A DNA stretch of 7,302 nucleotides from TH1177 sp042138015 (GCA_042138015.1 JBHIVA010000090.1:1-7302), one strand, 5' to 3'; positions 1-6,954 are shown, numbered from the stretch's first letter. Notes: generated by a model not told the origin, from the letters alone. Translations and numbers: made by a program.

Positions 1-132
1 CATGTCAGATATTGGAAATACTAGAGTATATCAAAACATGTCAGATATTGGAAATACTAGAGTATATCAAAACATGTCAGATATTGGAAATACTAGAGTA
101 TATCAAAACATATCCAGCCTCATATCCAGCCT
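1..132. repeat. Tandem repeats: 3 x 36 bp plus 2 x 12 bp
   Basis: Three identical 36-bp units lie head to tail at 1-36, 37-72 and 73-108, each beginning CATGTCAGATATTGG. They are followed by two identical 12-bp units, CATATCCAGCCT, at 109-120 and 121-132. There is no spacer between copies, so this is not a CRISPR array. Both unit lengths are multiples of three, which fits repeats kept within a reading frame. The array probably continues to the left of the window because the first base is already inside the pattern. Perfect identity at silent positions indicates recent expansion or ongoing homogenisation. Confidence 0.97.
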
Positions 133-142
133 AGGACCTTAA
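2..142 (+). CDS. C-terminal end of a 12-residue repeat protein (partial)
   Basis: In the frame starting at base 2, the 36-bp repeats read as three copies of the 12-residue unit MSDIGNTRVYQN. The two 12-bp units then give ISSL-ISSL, and GP and a TAA stop (140-142) follow. I do not recognise the family. This frame is preferred because its codons end mostly in A or T, as in the rest of the window. The next frame (from base 3) is also open, giving CQILEILEYIKT repeats and a TAG at 132-134, and would form an amphipathic helix; it cannot be excluded. Each unit contains an ATG, so the true start is either a repeat ATG or lies outside the window. A non-coding minisatellite is the other possibility. 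Confidence 0.4.
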   Translation: MSDIGNTRVYQNMSDIGNTRVYQNMSDIGNTRVYQNISSLISSLGP

Positions 143-191
143 TTTCTTAAATGTCATTTGATAAATATTTCTACAGAAATCTATTATACGG

Positions 192-395
192 TTATAAAGT
201 ATAATAAAAATAAAAAATAAATATTCGACAATTTTCAGATTTTTTATTGAAACCTTTGTAGTTTTCATCTAAAATAATTTGTCCTCTAAATAATATACTT
301 AATATTATAATAAAAATAAAAGTAGTTCTTGATAGTATTAATTTATAGATGAATTTAACATACATTTCTGATTTTGAATATCTATTATAATACAT
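192..395 (-). CDS. Possible small membrane protein, 67 aa
   Basis: This ATG-started frame encodes a 67-residue product with a basic N-terminus (about residues 1-24) and one hydrophobic segment at about residues 25-37 (TTFIFIIILSILF), followed by a short polar tail and a second aromatic, hydrophobic stretch at the C-terminus. I recognise no family. The composition is close to what random AT-rich DNA gives (Ile, Phe, Tyr, Lys), and the sequence before the ATG has only a weak T-rich element where a TATA box would be expected. It may be a remnant of an exported-protein signal peptide, a real small membrane protein, or chance. Confidence 0.22.
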   Translation of the reverse strand: MYYNRYSKSEMYVKFIYKLILSRTTFIFIIILSILFRGQIILDENYKGFNKKSENCRIFIFYFYYTL

Positions 396-472
396 TTTAA
401 ATTAATGAACACTATCTAAAAATAATGATCCTATTAATAAGACAAGTATCAGTTCTTATTGTTATCAAGGAT

Positions 473-1628
473 CTACCGAGGATTTATTTCTCTTATTTCG
501 ATATCATATATATCAAATTTAAAATCATTGGCTTTGATTATAACTGTAGGAGAACCCCATGTAATTGCTTGACCATCTCTTTCAGCACCACATATTTTCA
601 TATTGTCACCCCAATCACCCCCGTCTATTTTTTCGTGTACCTTTTTATACGGTCCTTTTCCTTCGTTCTCTGTATCTACCCATGTCTCTAGTTTTACGGC
701 TGTATCATTTACGTTGTAAACAATAGCCTTGAAGCCAATTATTTTGTCATATATATCCCCTCCTACATGAATATTTGGATTGTATCTTTCATCTTCATAA
801 TCAATATGAAATTGTTCCTTTTTCATTTTCAAGTATCCTTCATTAGATATATTGTTATGGTAACTTGATCCCCCACAATGAAATGGGGTATCAGATTTTT
901 TCTTATAAGTTTCATCATGTGTTATAGATCTGGTGACTATCGACAGAGCATGCTGATCATCCTCAGAGCGCGATGAATCAAGCAGTTTAAAGATCAAAGT
1001 GACTTCTATATTCTTCCAGTCGCTTGGTTTATACCAATACCCAATTTCTTTTAGATCAGAATAGTCCCAATTTTTGATCAGATTGTTGGACATATTTACT
1101 TCCAATAAAGACTTATCCGGTAATATTTCAGCATCTTTTGTGTGGATATCTATTCGAGGTCTTCCAAAATCTATTCTCCAACTTCCATCATTATTTTGCT
1201 TTGTAAAAATTTCTTCATTCTCTCTTTCATCTACTTGGATGAGATCATTTGGATTAGTAATATTAAACCTATATGTTTCTCCATTTGGTATAGTTTGATA
1301 AACCTCTGGTATGTCTACTTGTTTAAAAGGGAAGAAGGATCTATATAGAGATTCTAGTTGCGCAGAGGTTAAATTCCGATTTTTGTTACTTTTTGTTTAA
1401 TAGTTTTTTCTTTATTACTATCTTTTATGGAAATATTGCTATCCTTTCTTATTTGTTCCGTATTATTGTCTTCATTTTTTGTGGTTAAGTTTTGTTCTGC
1501 AAATATATATATATTTTTGATAGTAAATCACTAGTTTGGTCATAATTCAAAAAAGCTATCATCATGATGATGAAAAGATAATTAACAAAAAATGTAAATA
1601 ACAGTATCTCTTTAATCTTAAACGGCAA
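473..1628 (-). pseudogene. Exported beta-rich protein gene broken by two frameshifts
   Basis: Three overlapping minus-strand frames together make one protein of roughly 385 residues. Frame one starts at TTG 1628 and gives a signal peptide (MPFKIKEILLFTFFVNYLF, then IIMMIAFLNY). It runs to a stop at 1487, but coding sense passes to a second frame in the AT-dinucleotide run at 1501-1519. That change fits one extra TA unit. The second frame (AEQNLTTKNEDNN, a polar linker) stops at 1371. Sense then moves to a third frame at the run of five Ts on the plus strand (1380-1384), which fits loss of one base. The third frame is continuous to the stop at 473 and holds the folded domain: NLTSAQLESLYRSFFPF, RIDFGRPRID, then the tract with EIGYWYKPSDW, DSSRSEDDQHALSIVTRS, FHCGGSSYHNN and ETWVDTENEGKGPYKKVHEK. 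Two Cys (FHCGG, KICGA) could pair outside the cell. The W/Y/G-rich beta pattern suggests a jelly-roll, carbohydrate-interacting fold; function is unknown. An internal TTG at 1105 also opens a 210-aa frame, but the coding sense upstream of it makes it an unlikely true start. Confidence 0.72.
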
Positions 1629-1650
1629 TGTGTAATATTATATTCTCGTA

Positions 1651-1660
1651 TTATATATAT
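1651..1660 (-). promoter_or_regulatory. TATA box of the broken exported-protein gene
   Basis: On the minus strand this reads ATATATATAA. Its centre is about 27 bases ahead of the TTG at 1628, the spacing expected when archaeal transcription starts at the start codon itself (leaderless mRNA). It overlaps the target-site duplication of the miniature element, so the element sits directly against the upstream (BRE) side of this promoter. Confidence 0.5.
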
Positions 1661-1664
1661 TAAC
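1657..1664. repeat. 8-bp target-site duplication, left copy
   Basis: The sequence ATATTAAC immediately precedes the left inverted repeat of the miniature element and is identical to the eight bases immediately after its right end (1785-1792). Confidence 0.88.
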
Positions 1665-1784
1665 GGCTCTGTTAACTTAAGGATAATGTAGTCTCAATGC
1701 TTACTTTTTCTAATATGTTCTATGCTCAATTTTCGTAGATTTTTTAATATTTCCTTTTTGAATTTACCTTAACTTAACAGAGCC
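1665..1784. mobile_element. MITE-like element, 120 bp, with terminal inverted repeats
   Basis: The element begins GGCTCTGTTAACTTAAGG (1665-1682) and ends CCTTAACTTAACAGAGCC (1767-1784). The two ends are inverted copies matching at 17 of 18 positions. It is flanked by a perfect 8-bp direct duplication, ATATTAAC. The 84-bp interior has no substantial ORF, so the element cannot move by itself and must use a transposase supplied elsewhere. Ends of this kind with 8-bp duplications occur in several insertion sequence families (IS6, IS1595, ISL3 and others); the family is not settled here. The ends resemble the insertion-sequence end at 7163, sharing 15 of 18 bases with the right end, which suggests a related parent element. 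Confidence 0.88.
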
Positions 1785-1792
1785 ATATTAAC
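1785..1792. repeat. 8-bp target-site duplication, right copy
   Basis: ATATTAAC directly follows the right inverted repeat and matches 1657-1664 exactly. Removing one copy plus the element restores a simple AT-rich intergenic sequence upstream of the broken exported-protein gene. Confidence 0.88.
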
Positions 1793-2130
1793 TATCTAAA
1801 TTTATACTAGAATTTAATTCTGTAACTTAACAACATTTTATAAATAATATAATTAAGTCGCTCTAAAAATAAGATAGTTTTCATTTACAATGAAATGATA
1901 TGGAAATTTATTCACTTTATTTACCTGTTTAATCTAGATAGTGACTAAATAGAAATTTAAGAAATAATCATATCTTTTTTAAAACATAAGATGTTTATCA
2001 ATTATTTTTGGACGAATTTATAAATTATACATTGTGTATTAATCTATTTGGTGAATGCTTAAAAATAATATTAATGATTAAACTAAATTGTGAATGAATT
2101 GAAGTTTTTTGATAATATTTAATATCTATT
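1793..2130. other. Intergenic AT-rich stretch, 338 bp
   Basis: No reading frame with coding character, RNA gene or clear hairpin was seen on either strand. The stretch lies between the stop of the duplicated-domain protein gene (2131, minus) and the miniature element. A short A run at 2061-2065 reads as Ts on the minus strand, about 70 bases past the stop, and could contribute to archaeal termination; this is weak. Confidence 0.5.
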
Positions 2131-3327
2131 TTATCTGGCATATAACACATTTTCCCTTTCAAGATTCTTTACAATTCTTTTTTCACATTCAGTTCCCTCA
2201 GGAGGATTTAGATCAGAACTAGATACACAAGCAAAAAATTTATCACCTATCTGGATTTTTCCTACATCTGTATTCCTATCAAAAATAAAGGTTCTACTTA
2301 TTGTGTATTGCCCATTCTTATCGAATTCCTCTTGCAAATTATTTATGACTGCTGTTTTGAATTGACCTTTTACCATCGCAACCATTTTTATTTTTTGTAT
2401 AGTTTTTCTATCTTCAAGTGGAGCAAACACCTTTATTTTAACTTGCTCTTTTTTATTCTGATCCTCTTTCTGGATATGTTCCACATTTTGTGATTGTAGT
2501 GGTATTTGTTTTTCATTATTGTTAGCATCTGTATTAATAAGAGTCGTAGATTGTGATAATTTGTTAGTACTATTATTGTATATATTTTTGCTTTCTTGGA
2601 AGACAAGGGAACTAGGTGAAAATAATCTTGATATTGAAGGTTTGTCAGGATTTTGAAGATCACCTTCATCACAATCAAAATAAGTAAGAGAATCATATTC
2701 TTTTGTTAAATCTTCGACATGATAGGCACAAACAAAAAATTCATCACGGTCGCCAGCTTGTACTATATCAGTTTTTTTGTTTACTGCTAGGTTTACATTT
2801 AGAAATTTCTTTGACCCTTCAACTTCATTTAATGATACATTTTTTAACAATTCTTGACCATTGATAAAAGCAGCAATCGTTAAAAATCCCTGTTTCTCTA
2901 AATTCATAAGATTAATACGTGTTTTAACAAGTAATTTGTCCTTGATATCTAAATTATCTTCATCATCAACATAATCAAGATTATAATCACGGTTATTACT
3001 GGATATAGTATCTTCATCTTCCTTTTCCGCTGTTTTATTTATTGTGTTTATCTCTTGGAAGTTATTGTTAATGCCATTTTCTGATACTTTGAAGTCTTTT
3101 TCTAATTTATCGATATTATTGTCATTCATGAAATTATTATCTACTTCTTCATTCTCCTCATTCAGCTCATCAGATTCAAAGTATTCACTAGAATCAAAAA
3201 TGTAGTCATATTGATCATCTTCGCTATTAGAATTCACATTTTTTATTGCTAATGAAGACTCAAACCACAAAGTACAAAATAAGAAACACACTACAAGTGA
3301 AATCATAACAATTACTTTAAACTTCAA
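2131..3327 (-). CDS. Secreted protein with acidic linker and duplicated two-Cys domain
   Basis: I do not recognise a named family for this 398-residue exported protein. Residues 1-28 form a signal peptide (MKFKVIVMISLVVCFLFCTL core). Residues about 30-127 are a low-complexity, strongly acidic linker rich in Asp, Glu and Asn. Two related domains follow, at about 130-224 and 293-390, separated by a Ser/Asn/Gln-rich linker. Each carries a hydrophobic strand ending in an NGQ or KGQ turn (ITIAAFINGQ-like near 150-158; KIKMVAMVKGQ at 312-322). Each then has a GD..FF.C motif (AGDRDEFFVC ending at C200; GDKFFAC ending at C367) and a second Cys (C219, C381), so each probably holds one disulfide. The start is TTG, supported by a Shine-Dalgarno-like AGGTGA eight bases upstream; an ATG seven codons further in would cut into the signal peptide's basic region. 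The gene stands alone with its own promoter. A surface or extracellular role is inferred, with no catalytic motif visible. Confidence 0.85.
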   Translation of the reverse strand: MKFKVIVMISLVVCFLFCTLWFESSLAIKNVNSNSEDDQYDYIFDSSEYFESDELNEENEEVDNNFMNDNNIDKLEKDFKVSENGINNNFQEINTINKTAEKEDEDTISSNNRDYNLDYVDDEDNLDIKDKLLVKTRINLMNLEKQGFLTIAAFINGQELLKNVSLNEVEGSKKFLNVNLAVNKKTDIVQAGDRDEFFVCAYHVEDLTKEYDSLTYFDCDEGDLQNPDKPSISRLFSPSSLVFQESKNIYNNSTNKLSQSTTLINTDANNNEKQIPLQSQNVEHIQKEDQNKKEQVKIKVFAPLEDRKTIQKIKMVAMVKGQFKTAVINNLQEEFDKNGQYTISRTFIFDRNTDVGKIQIGDKFFACVSSSDLNPPEGTECEKRIVKNLERENVLYAR

Positions 3328-3335
3328 TTACTTTT

Positions 3336-3341
3336 TCACCT
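3336..3341 (-). promoter_or_regulatory. Ribosome binding site deciding a TTG start
   Basis: AGGTGA on the minus strand lies eight bases before the TTG at 3327. It matches the archaeal anti-Shine-Dalgarno core and favours TTG over the in-frame ATG seven codons later. The mRNA of this gene would therefore have a leader, unlike the apparently leaderless neighbours. Confidence 0.55.
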
Positions 3342-3383
3342 GATAATTTCTAAGAGGAGAGAATAAAACTTTCACAATAGGAT

Positions 3384-3393
3384 ATTTATAATT
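3384..3393 (-). promoter_or_regulatory. TATA box of the duplicated-domain protein gene
   Basis: On the minus strand this reads AATTATAAAT. Starting transcription about 27 bases downstream would give a leader of roughly 34 bases that includes the AGGTGA site. Confidence 0.42.
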
Positions 3394-3920
3394 CAACATA
3401 AATTTTATTGATTTACAATACTCATTATATATGGTATAGATGGTATAAATTAATCCATTTGAGTACTGGTATATCATTTCTAATCTCCTTATAATTTAAT
3501 AAAATAGCGTTTATATCTAATAAATAAATGAGAAAAAGATAATAGTACAATTTATTTTTACGTTTATATATGAAATCTCAAACCTGAGTTACTTAGCGAT
3601 TCAAGAAAAATTTGGTAAGCAATTATCAGTGAATGCATAGAGATACGTTACTTTGATTAATTATTAATCATATAATTAAAAAGAATGTATGTAAATTATA
3701 TTTCCACAATGCCAAGCAATTTATTTTCTATGTATAATGATAAACAATTGAGGATTTATTTCATTTGAGTTAAATAAAGAAGGTGATTGATTTTGATATT
3801 TTTCACAAAAAGATAAATTTTTTGTCCTTAAACATTTTATATTTTAGAATAGATGTTAGATCCATCTATCTGAATATTCTCTATTTTTTATCCTTGTGAA
3901 ATGAGTAACGAGAATATTGA
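3394..3920. other. Intergenic stretch, about 530 bp, no gene seen
   Basis: Both strands are dense in stop codons and I found no coding frame of note, tRNA or strong hairpin. There is a short direct repeat at 3431-3448 (ATGGTATAG followed by ATGGTATAA), which is probably simple-sequence noise. The segment spans the upstream region of the duplicated-domain gene and the downstream region of the metallophosphoesterase gene. Confidence 0.5.
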
Positions 3921-4916
3921 TCAAGCATTATTTATAGTAAAATAGTCTATTATCTTACCATCATTGGAATGAAATTCACCTACTAAGGTGTTTCCTTCAT
4001 TCTCGATCTCAATTTCTAAAAATCCAAATTTACTTTCCTGAATGACATAAAAGTTAGGACTTTCTTTAACAGGATCCAATTCATCTCCTGCTGTACCTAC
4101 GGTTAAAAATATTATTCCATCTTTATCAGAATACTCAGATTTTGAATGATTTGTAATTATAGGATTTGGTTCTACTTCTTCACCTGCGTTTCTCTCAAAT
4201 CTCTCATTATATAACAACGGATATGTTCTTTCATAATACTGATTATGACTTGATATTATCAAATCAACATCATATTTTTGAAATAATTGGTGAAATATAT
4301 CTCTTAGATGTTCAGCTTCATCCTTGTCTTGTTTAGTCGAGTAAAACGGTTTATGTTGATGCACAACTATCCAATCAATATTCGGATCCTTTGATGCTTT
4401 TTCTAAATCACTTTTAATAAATTGATATTGTTTACTTTCTGGTTCATATGGATGTTCGGTAGACATACTTATGAAATGCACATTTTTAAAGTTATGAGAA
4501 TAATACGGGTTCTGGAGATTATGGTAATCAACTATCTGTTTATATATCTTTGAATATTCTTTATCATGATTTCCTATTGCAATCTTCATTTTTTCATGTA
4601 TATCTTTAGACATCTCAATCCAGCAATTTGCTGATTTCTCTTCTTTTACTTGGTCTCCTGTTGTTATGATCAGTTCTGGATGTTGAGTGAGAATGTTATT
4701 TATTGTCTTTCTGGTTTCATCATTACAATACCAATCTCCGGTTGCTATAAAATTGTGATCAGTTAGGACAAGAGTTGCATTCTGTTGGCTATTTTCCCCA
4801 AATACAAATGGGTTTTGAAAAAATAAGATTATAATCAGAGGTAACATCAAAACAGTAACAACATTTATAGATATTTTGGAGGGGGAGAGATTTTCATCCA
4901 TCATATACATCACCAA
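3921..4916 (-). CDS. Exported metallophosphoesterase, purple-acid-phosphatase-like
   Basis: The product is 331 residues with a signal or anchor segment at about 15-36 (VVTVLMLPLIIILFF), so it acts outside the cytoplasmic membrane. The calcineurin-like metal-site motifs appear in order: GDW at 60-62, GDQV at 87-90, GNHD at 115-118, VVHQH at 184-188 and SHNQYYERTYP at 223-233. In this superfamily these residues hold two metal ions that hydrolyse phosphate esters; the true substrate is not evident. Two features differ from the textbook pattern: the usual GDxxY is GDQVK, and the usual GHxHxYER is SHNQYYER, so Gly and the second His are replaced. Cys64 and Cys98 could form a disulfide. The length is typical of single-domain members. 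The TTG at 4916 is the longest start; GTG and ATG codons follow at once, and ATG at 4904, with GGTGAT just before it, is an equally good choice. The gene is monocistronic, about 600 bases from its downstream neighbour. Confidence 0.88.
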   Translation of the reverse strand: MVMYMMDENLSPSKISINVVTVLMLPLIIILFFQNPFVFGENSQQNATLVLTDHNFIATGDWYCNDETRKTINNILTQHPELIITTGDQVKEEKSANCWIEMSKDIHEKMKIAIGNHDKEYSKIYKQIVDYHNLQNPYYSHNFKNVHFISMSTEHPYEPESKQYQFIKSDLEKASKDPNIDWIVVHQHKPFYSTKQDKDEAEHLRDIFHQLFQKYDVDLIISSHNQYYERTYPLLYNERFERNAGEEVEPNPIITNHSKSEYSDKDGIIFLTVGTAGDELDPVKESPNFYVIQESKFGFLEIEIENEGNTLVGEFHSNDGKIIDYFTINNA

Positions 4917-4945
4917 TTCATAATTCCATTTAACTTTGAAAGATA

Positions 4946-4953
4946 GATATAAA
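4946..4953 (-). promoter_or_regulatory. TATA box of the metallophosphoesterase gene
   Basis: TTTATATC on the minus strand. Transcription starting about 27 bases downstream would begin near 4922, leaving almost no leader before the TTG at 4916, or about 18 bases before the ATG at 4904. Confidence 0.4.
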
Positions 4954-5610
4954 TTTTGTCATTATTCTATAGAGAAAAATTTTAAGTATTCTACTATTAT
5001 CTTATACCAGTATTTTCTTATATTAAAAAATATCTACGTTTGTTATATATCTATAAGTGTTTGAACCTTCGTAGTGTTAATGATTATGCAATTTAAAATA
5101 GATAGTTAAGCATATAATATTTATTCTTAGATTATAGACCAATAAAGTACGAATATGGATTTTATAAAATATTTTATTGCTAAAAGTTACACTACCGTTA
5201 ATCCGAAATTAAATTCTAGTTATTATAATGTTTATTTCTAGATAAAATAATATATGTATAGTGAATAGGTTACATAGTTATTACTACTTCATATTATGAA
5301 ATATAATCTTAATAATCTAATACATCTCCACAGATATAAGATTAACTATCAACCACAGGCAACAGACACTAATTCATATACCCGGCATTATTGGAATTTA
5401 TGAACTCCCTTCTATATTTTAGAAGTATGAGGTTAATTGTAAAATATATACAATGAAATAACGTGGTAGTATAGATTTTAGGCATATTCAAATATTAAAG
5501 AAAATGTACACTCCAATAATTGAAAATTGTAATCTTAATGAATTTTAGAATTATATTGAAATACTAATTTCTAAAATAGTATCACCAATCCATTTGCTTA
5601 TTGGTTTAGA
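4954..5610. other. Divergent intergenic stretch, about 650 bp, no gene seen
   Basis: This long gap separates the minus-strand metallophosphoesterase from the plus-strand NTF2-like gene, so it should hold both promoters. I saw no convincing coding frame or RNA gene. One small hairpin, CTTCTA-TATTT-TAGAAG, lies at 5409-5425. With a stem of only six pairs it may be chance. Confidence 0.5.
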
Positions 5611-5614
5611 TAAA

Positions 5615-5622
5615 TTTATAAT
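5615..5622 (+). promoter_or_regulatory. TATA box of the NTF2-like gene
   Basis: TTTATAAT, centred about 27 bases ahead of the TTG at 5646. This spacing supports that TTG as a leaderless start even though the frame it opens is broken 13 codons later. Confidence 0.48.
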
Positions 5623-5645
5623 TTTATTAACACTAGACTATTTAC

Positions 5646-6220
5646 TTGGTAAAGATTAAAACGAAACAAAATCAAAAAGAAAATAAAAAAAAATTACTCA
5701 AATACGAAGAAGGAAATCTCCTAATAATCTTGCTGTAGTTTTTAATAGGCATATAAAATACGAATTTGATGAAAAAGATGTGGGAAAAACCATGGAGACT
5801 ATGATAAAAGAACCATATGTCTACCATGTACCTGTAATGACTGGGGGTAAAGGATATGAGGAAGTTTATTCTTTTTGTAATAATAGTTTTGTAGGCAAAA
5901 TGCCTAATGATACTAAGTTTATACGTATTTCAAGGACAATGGATAAAAATCAGGTTGTAGATGAACTTATTGTAACATTTACACACGATATAGAAATTCC
6001 TGCATTGCTACCAAGAGTAGCTCCAACTAAAAGATACATAGAATTGTCACTTGTTGTTATAATGACGTTTAAGGGAAACAAAATAGCTCATGAACACATT
6101 TATTGGGATCAAGCTTCATTATTAAAACAAATAGGTTTACTGCACAATAAAGAACTTCCTGTCACTGGTATATAGCAATCAACTAAACTAAAAGAATTAT
6201 CTTTGACTTCTCATAAATAA
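5646..6220 (+). pseudogene. NTF2/SnoaL-like protein gene, frameshifted and truncated
   Basis: The continuous part (GTG 5780 to TAG 6173-6175) encodes 131 residues resembling archaeal NTF2-like, SnoaL-type proteins, often labelled as carboxymethylenebutenolidase-related: YVYHVPVMTGGKGYEEVY, RISRTMDKNQVVDELIVTF, FKGNKIAHEHIYWDQASLL. The fold is a cone-shaped pocket of about 130 residues; the substrate is unknown. Coding sense extends upstream of the GTG in the same frame (NNLAVVFNRHIKYEFDEKD) to a stop at 5684, with no ATG, GTG or TTG there. A TTG at 5646 opens MVKIKTKQNQKENKKK in another frame up to an A9 run (5685-5693). Adding one A there joins both parts. After TAG the frame continues QSTKLKELSLTSHK to TAA at 6218, so the TAG looks like a nonsense change replacing Glu. 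The repaired protein would be about 191 residues. Slippage of RNA polymerase on A9 could rescue the frame, and the GTG product might still fold. Confidence 0.7.
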
Positions 6221-6265
6221 ACATAACAAATTATGATACAATACATTACGTATTTTCAATTAATC

Positions 6266-6271
6266 TTTTTT
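6266..6271 (+). terminator. T-run terminator candidate
   Basis: Six Ts follow the end of the NTF2-like gene by about 45 bases. Archaeal transcription often stops at such runs without a hairpin. It is weak in so AT-rich a region. Confidence 0.28.
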
Positions 6272-6332
6272 AAAAGTGTATTTATCTATAATATGACAGA
6301 ATTATTTTAATTACATGAATATTACATCAAAA

Positions 6333-6340
6333 TATATAAA
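6333..6340 (+). promoter_or_regulatory. TATA box with no gene downstream
   Basis: TATATAAA, followed by GGGGAGTGAG, is among the best TATA boxes in the window by eye. Transcription would start near 6364 and run on the plus strand into the 3' end of the minus-strand gene at 6424-6954. The first ATG downstream gives only four codons. It may drive an antisense or non-coding RNA, or be a chance match. Confidence 0.28.
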
Positions 6341-6423
6341 GGGGAGTGAGTAGTTATTAATTATCATTATATGACTTCAATCTAATAATTCTAATTATAA
6401 ATTACTTTATCCTTTCTAATGAA

Positions 6424-6954
6424 TTAGGAATTACTACTTTTGAAGTCTCCTTTTACAATATAAGTATTTTTAAATTCATCATAAATCCCAATTGATTCAT
6501 AGTACCAAGACTCCGAATCAGAATTGCGTTTAATAATATCTGTTCCATCATCACAAAAATATAATTTATGTTTACTATCTTCCACAATATTATATACTAT
6601 ACATCCATTCATACTTTCCCTAAACTTTTCAAGGTTAATTTTACTAATACTTGTATTTGTACCTTTAAGATTATATACTACATTAAAATCAATAGAATGA
6701 TTGATCATCAAGCTGTTAGTGCTTGGATGAATAAATGAACTATTAATAACCTCAATTTGACAATTGATATATTGACATATTTGTAAATAAGCTTCCCCAT
6801 CTATTTCTAGGTTTGAAACAACAGGTTCATTATTTAAATTTTGTAATTCAAGGATATAATCGGAATCACCAAAAACTACATCTAATATACTTACATTAAA
6901 AAACATTAATATCAATAACACGATCGTAATGGAGTATGCTAGGCTTGCAACCAT
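6424..6954 (-). CDS. Small secreted protein of unknown function, four Cys
   Basis: The 176-residue product begins with an ATG and a signal peptide or anchor (ASLAYSITIVLLILMFFNVS, about residues 3-22). The mature part has four cysteines, in the pairs C60/C65 (QICQYINCQ) and C118/C134, which could form two disulfides outside the cell. Several Asn-X-Ser/Thr sequons (NSS, NHS, NTS) would allow surface glycosylation. I do not recognise the family. A TATA-like AATAAAAG lies about 26 bases before the ATG, so the mRNA is probably leaderless. An ATG four bases upstream is in another frame. The gene is alone on its strand here, convergent with the NTF2-like gene; codon use looks normal for the window and the frame is intact. 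Confidence 0.75.
   Translation of the reverse strand: MVASLAYSITIVLLILMFFNVSILDVVFGDSDYILELQNLNNEPVVSNLEIDGEAYLQICQYINCQIEVINSSFIHPSTNSLMINHSIDFNVVYNLKGTNTSISKINLEKFRESMNGCIVYNIVEDSKHKLYFCDDGTDIIKRNSDSESWYYESIGIYDEFKNTYIVKGDFKSSNS

Noticed and set aside
1..108. 36-bp repeats as a CRISPR array
   Set aside because: The unit length is in range, but copies are directly adjacent with no spacers.
425..691. Plus-strand frame of 88 codons
   Set aside because: It lies opposite the exported-protein gene, whose minus-strand frame has clear protein character; the product looks like antisense noise.
1074..1348. Two overlapping plus-strand frames
   Set aside because: They lie opposite the upstream part of the frameshifted exported-protein gene and have no domain-like content.
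2308..2696. Short frames on both strands inside the duplicated-domain gene
   Set aside because: They fall within a continuous 398-residue frame that explains the sequence better.
3850..3880. Small inverted repeat AGATG/CATCT after the metallophosphoesterase gene as a terminator
   Set aside because: Only five pairs, and no T run follows it on the minus strand.
5060..5090. Possible tRNA T-arm (GGTTCAAAC on the minus strand)
   Set aside because: The flanks do not pair and no acceptor, D or anticodon arm could be fitted.
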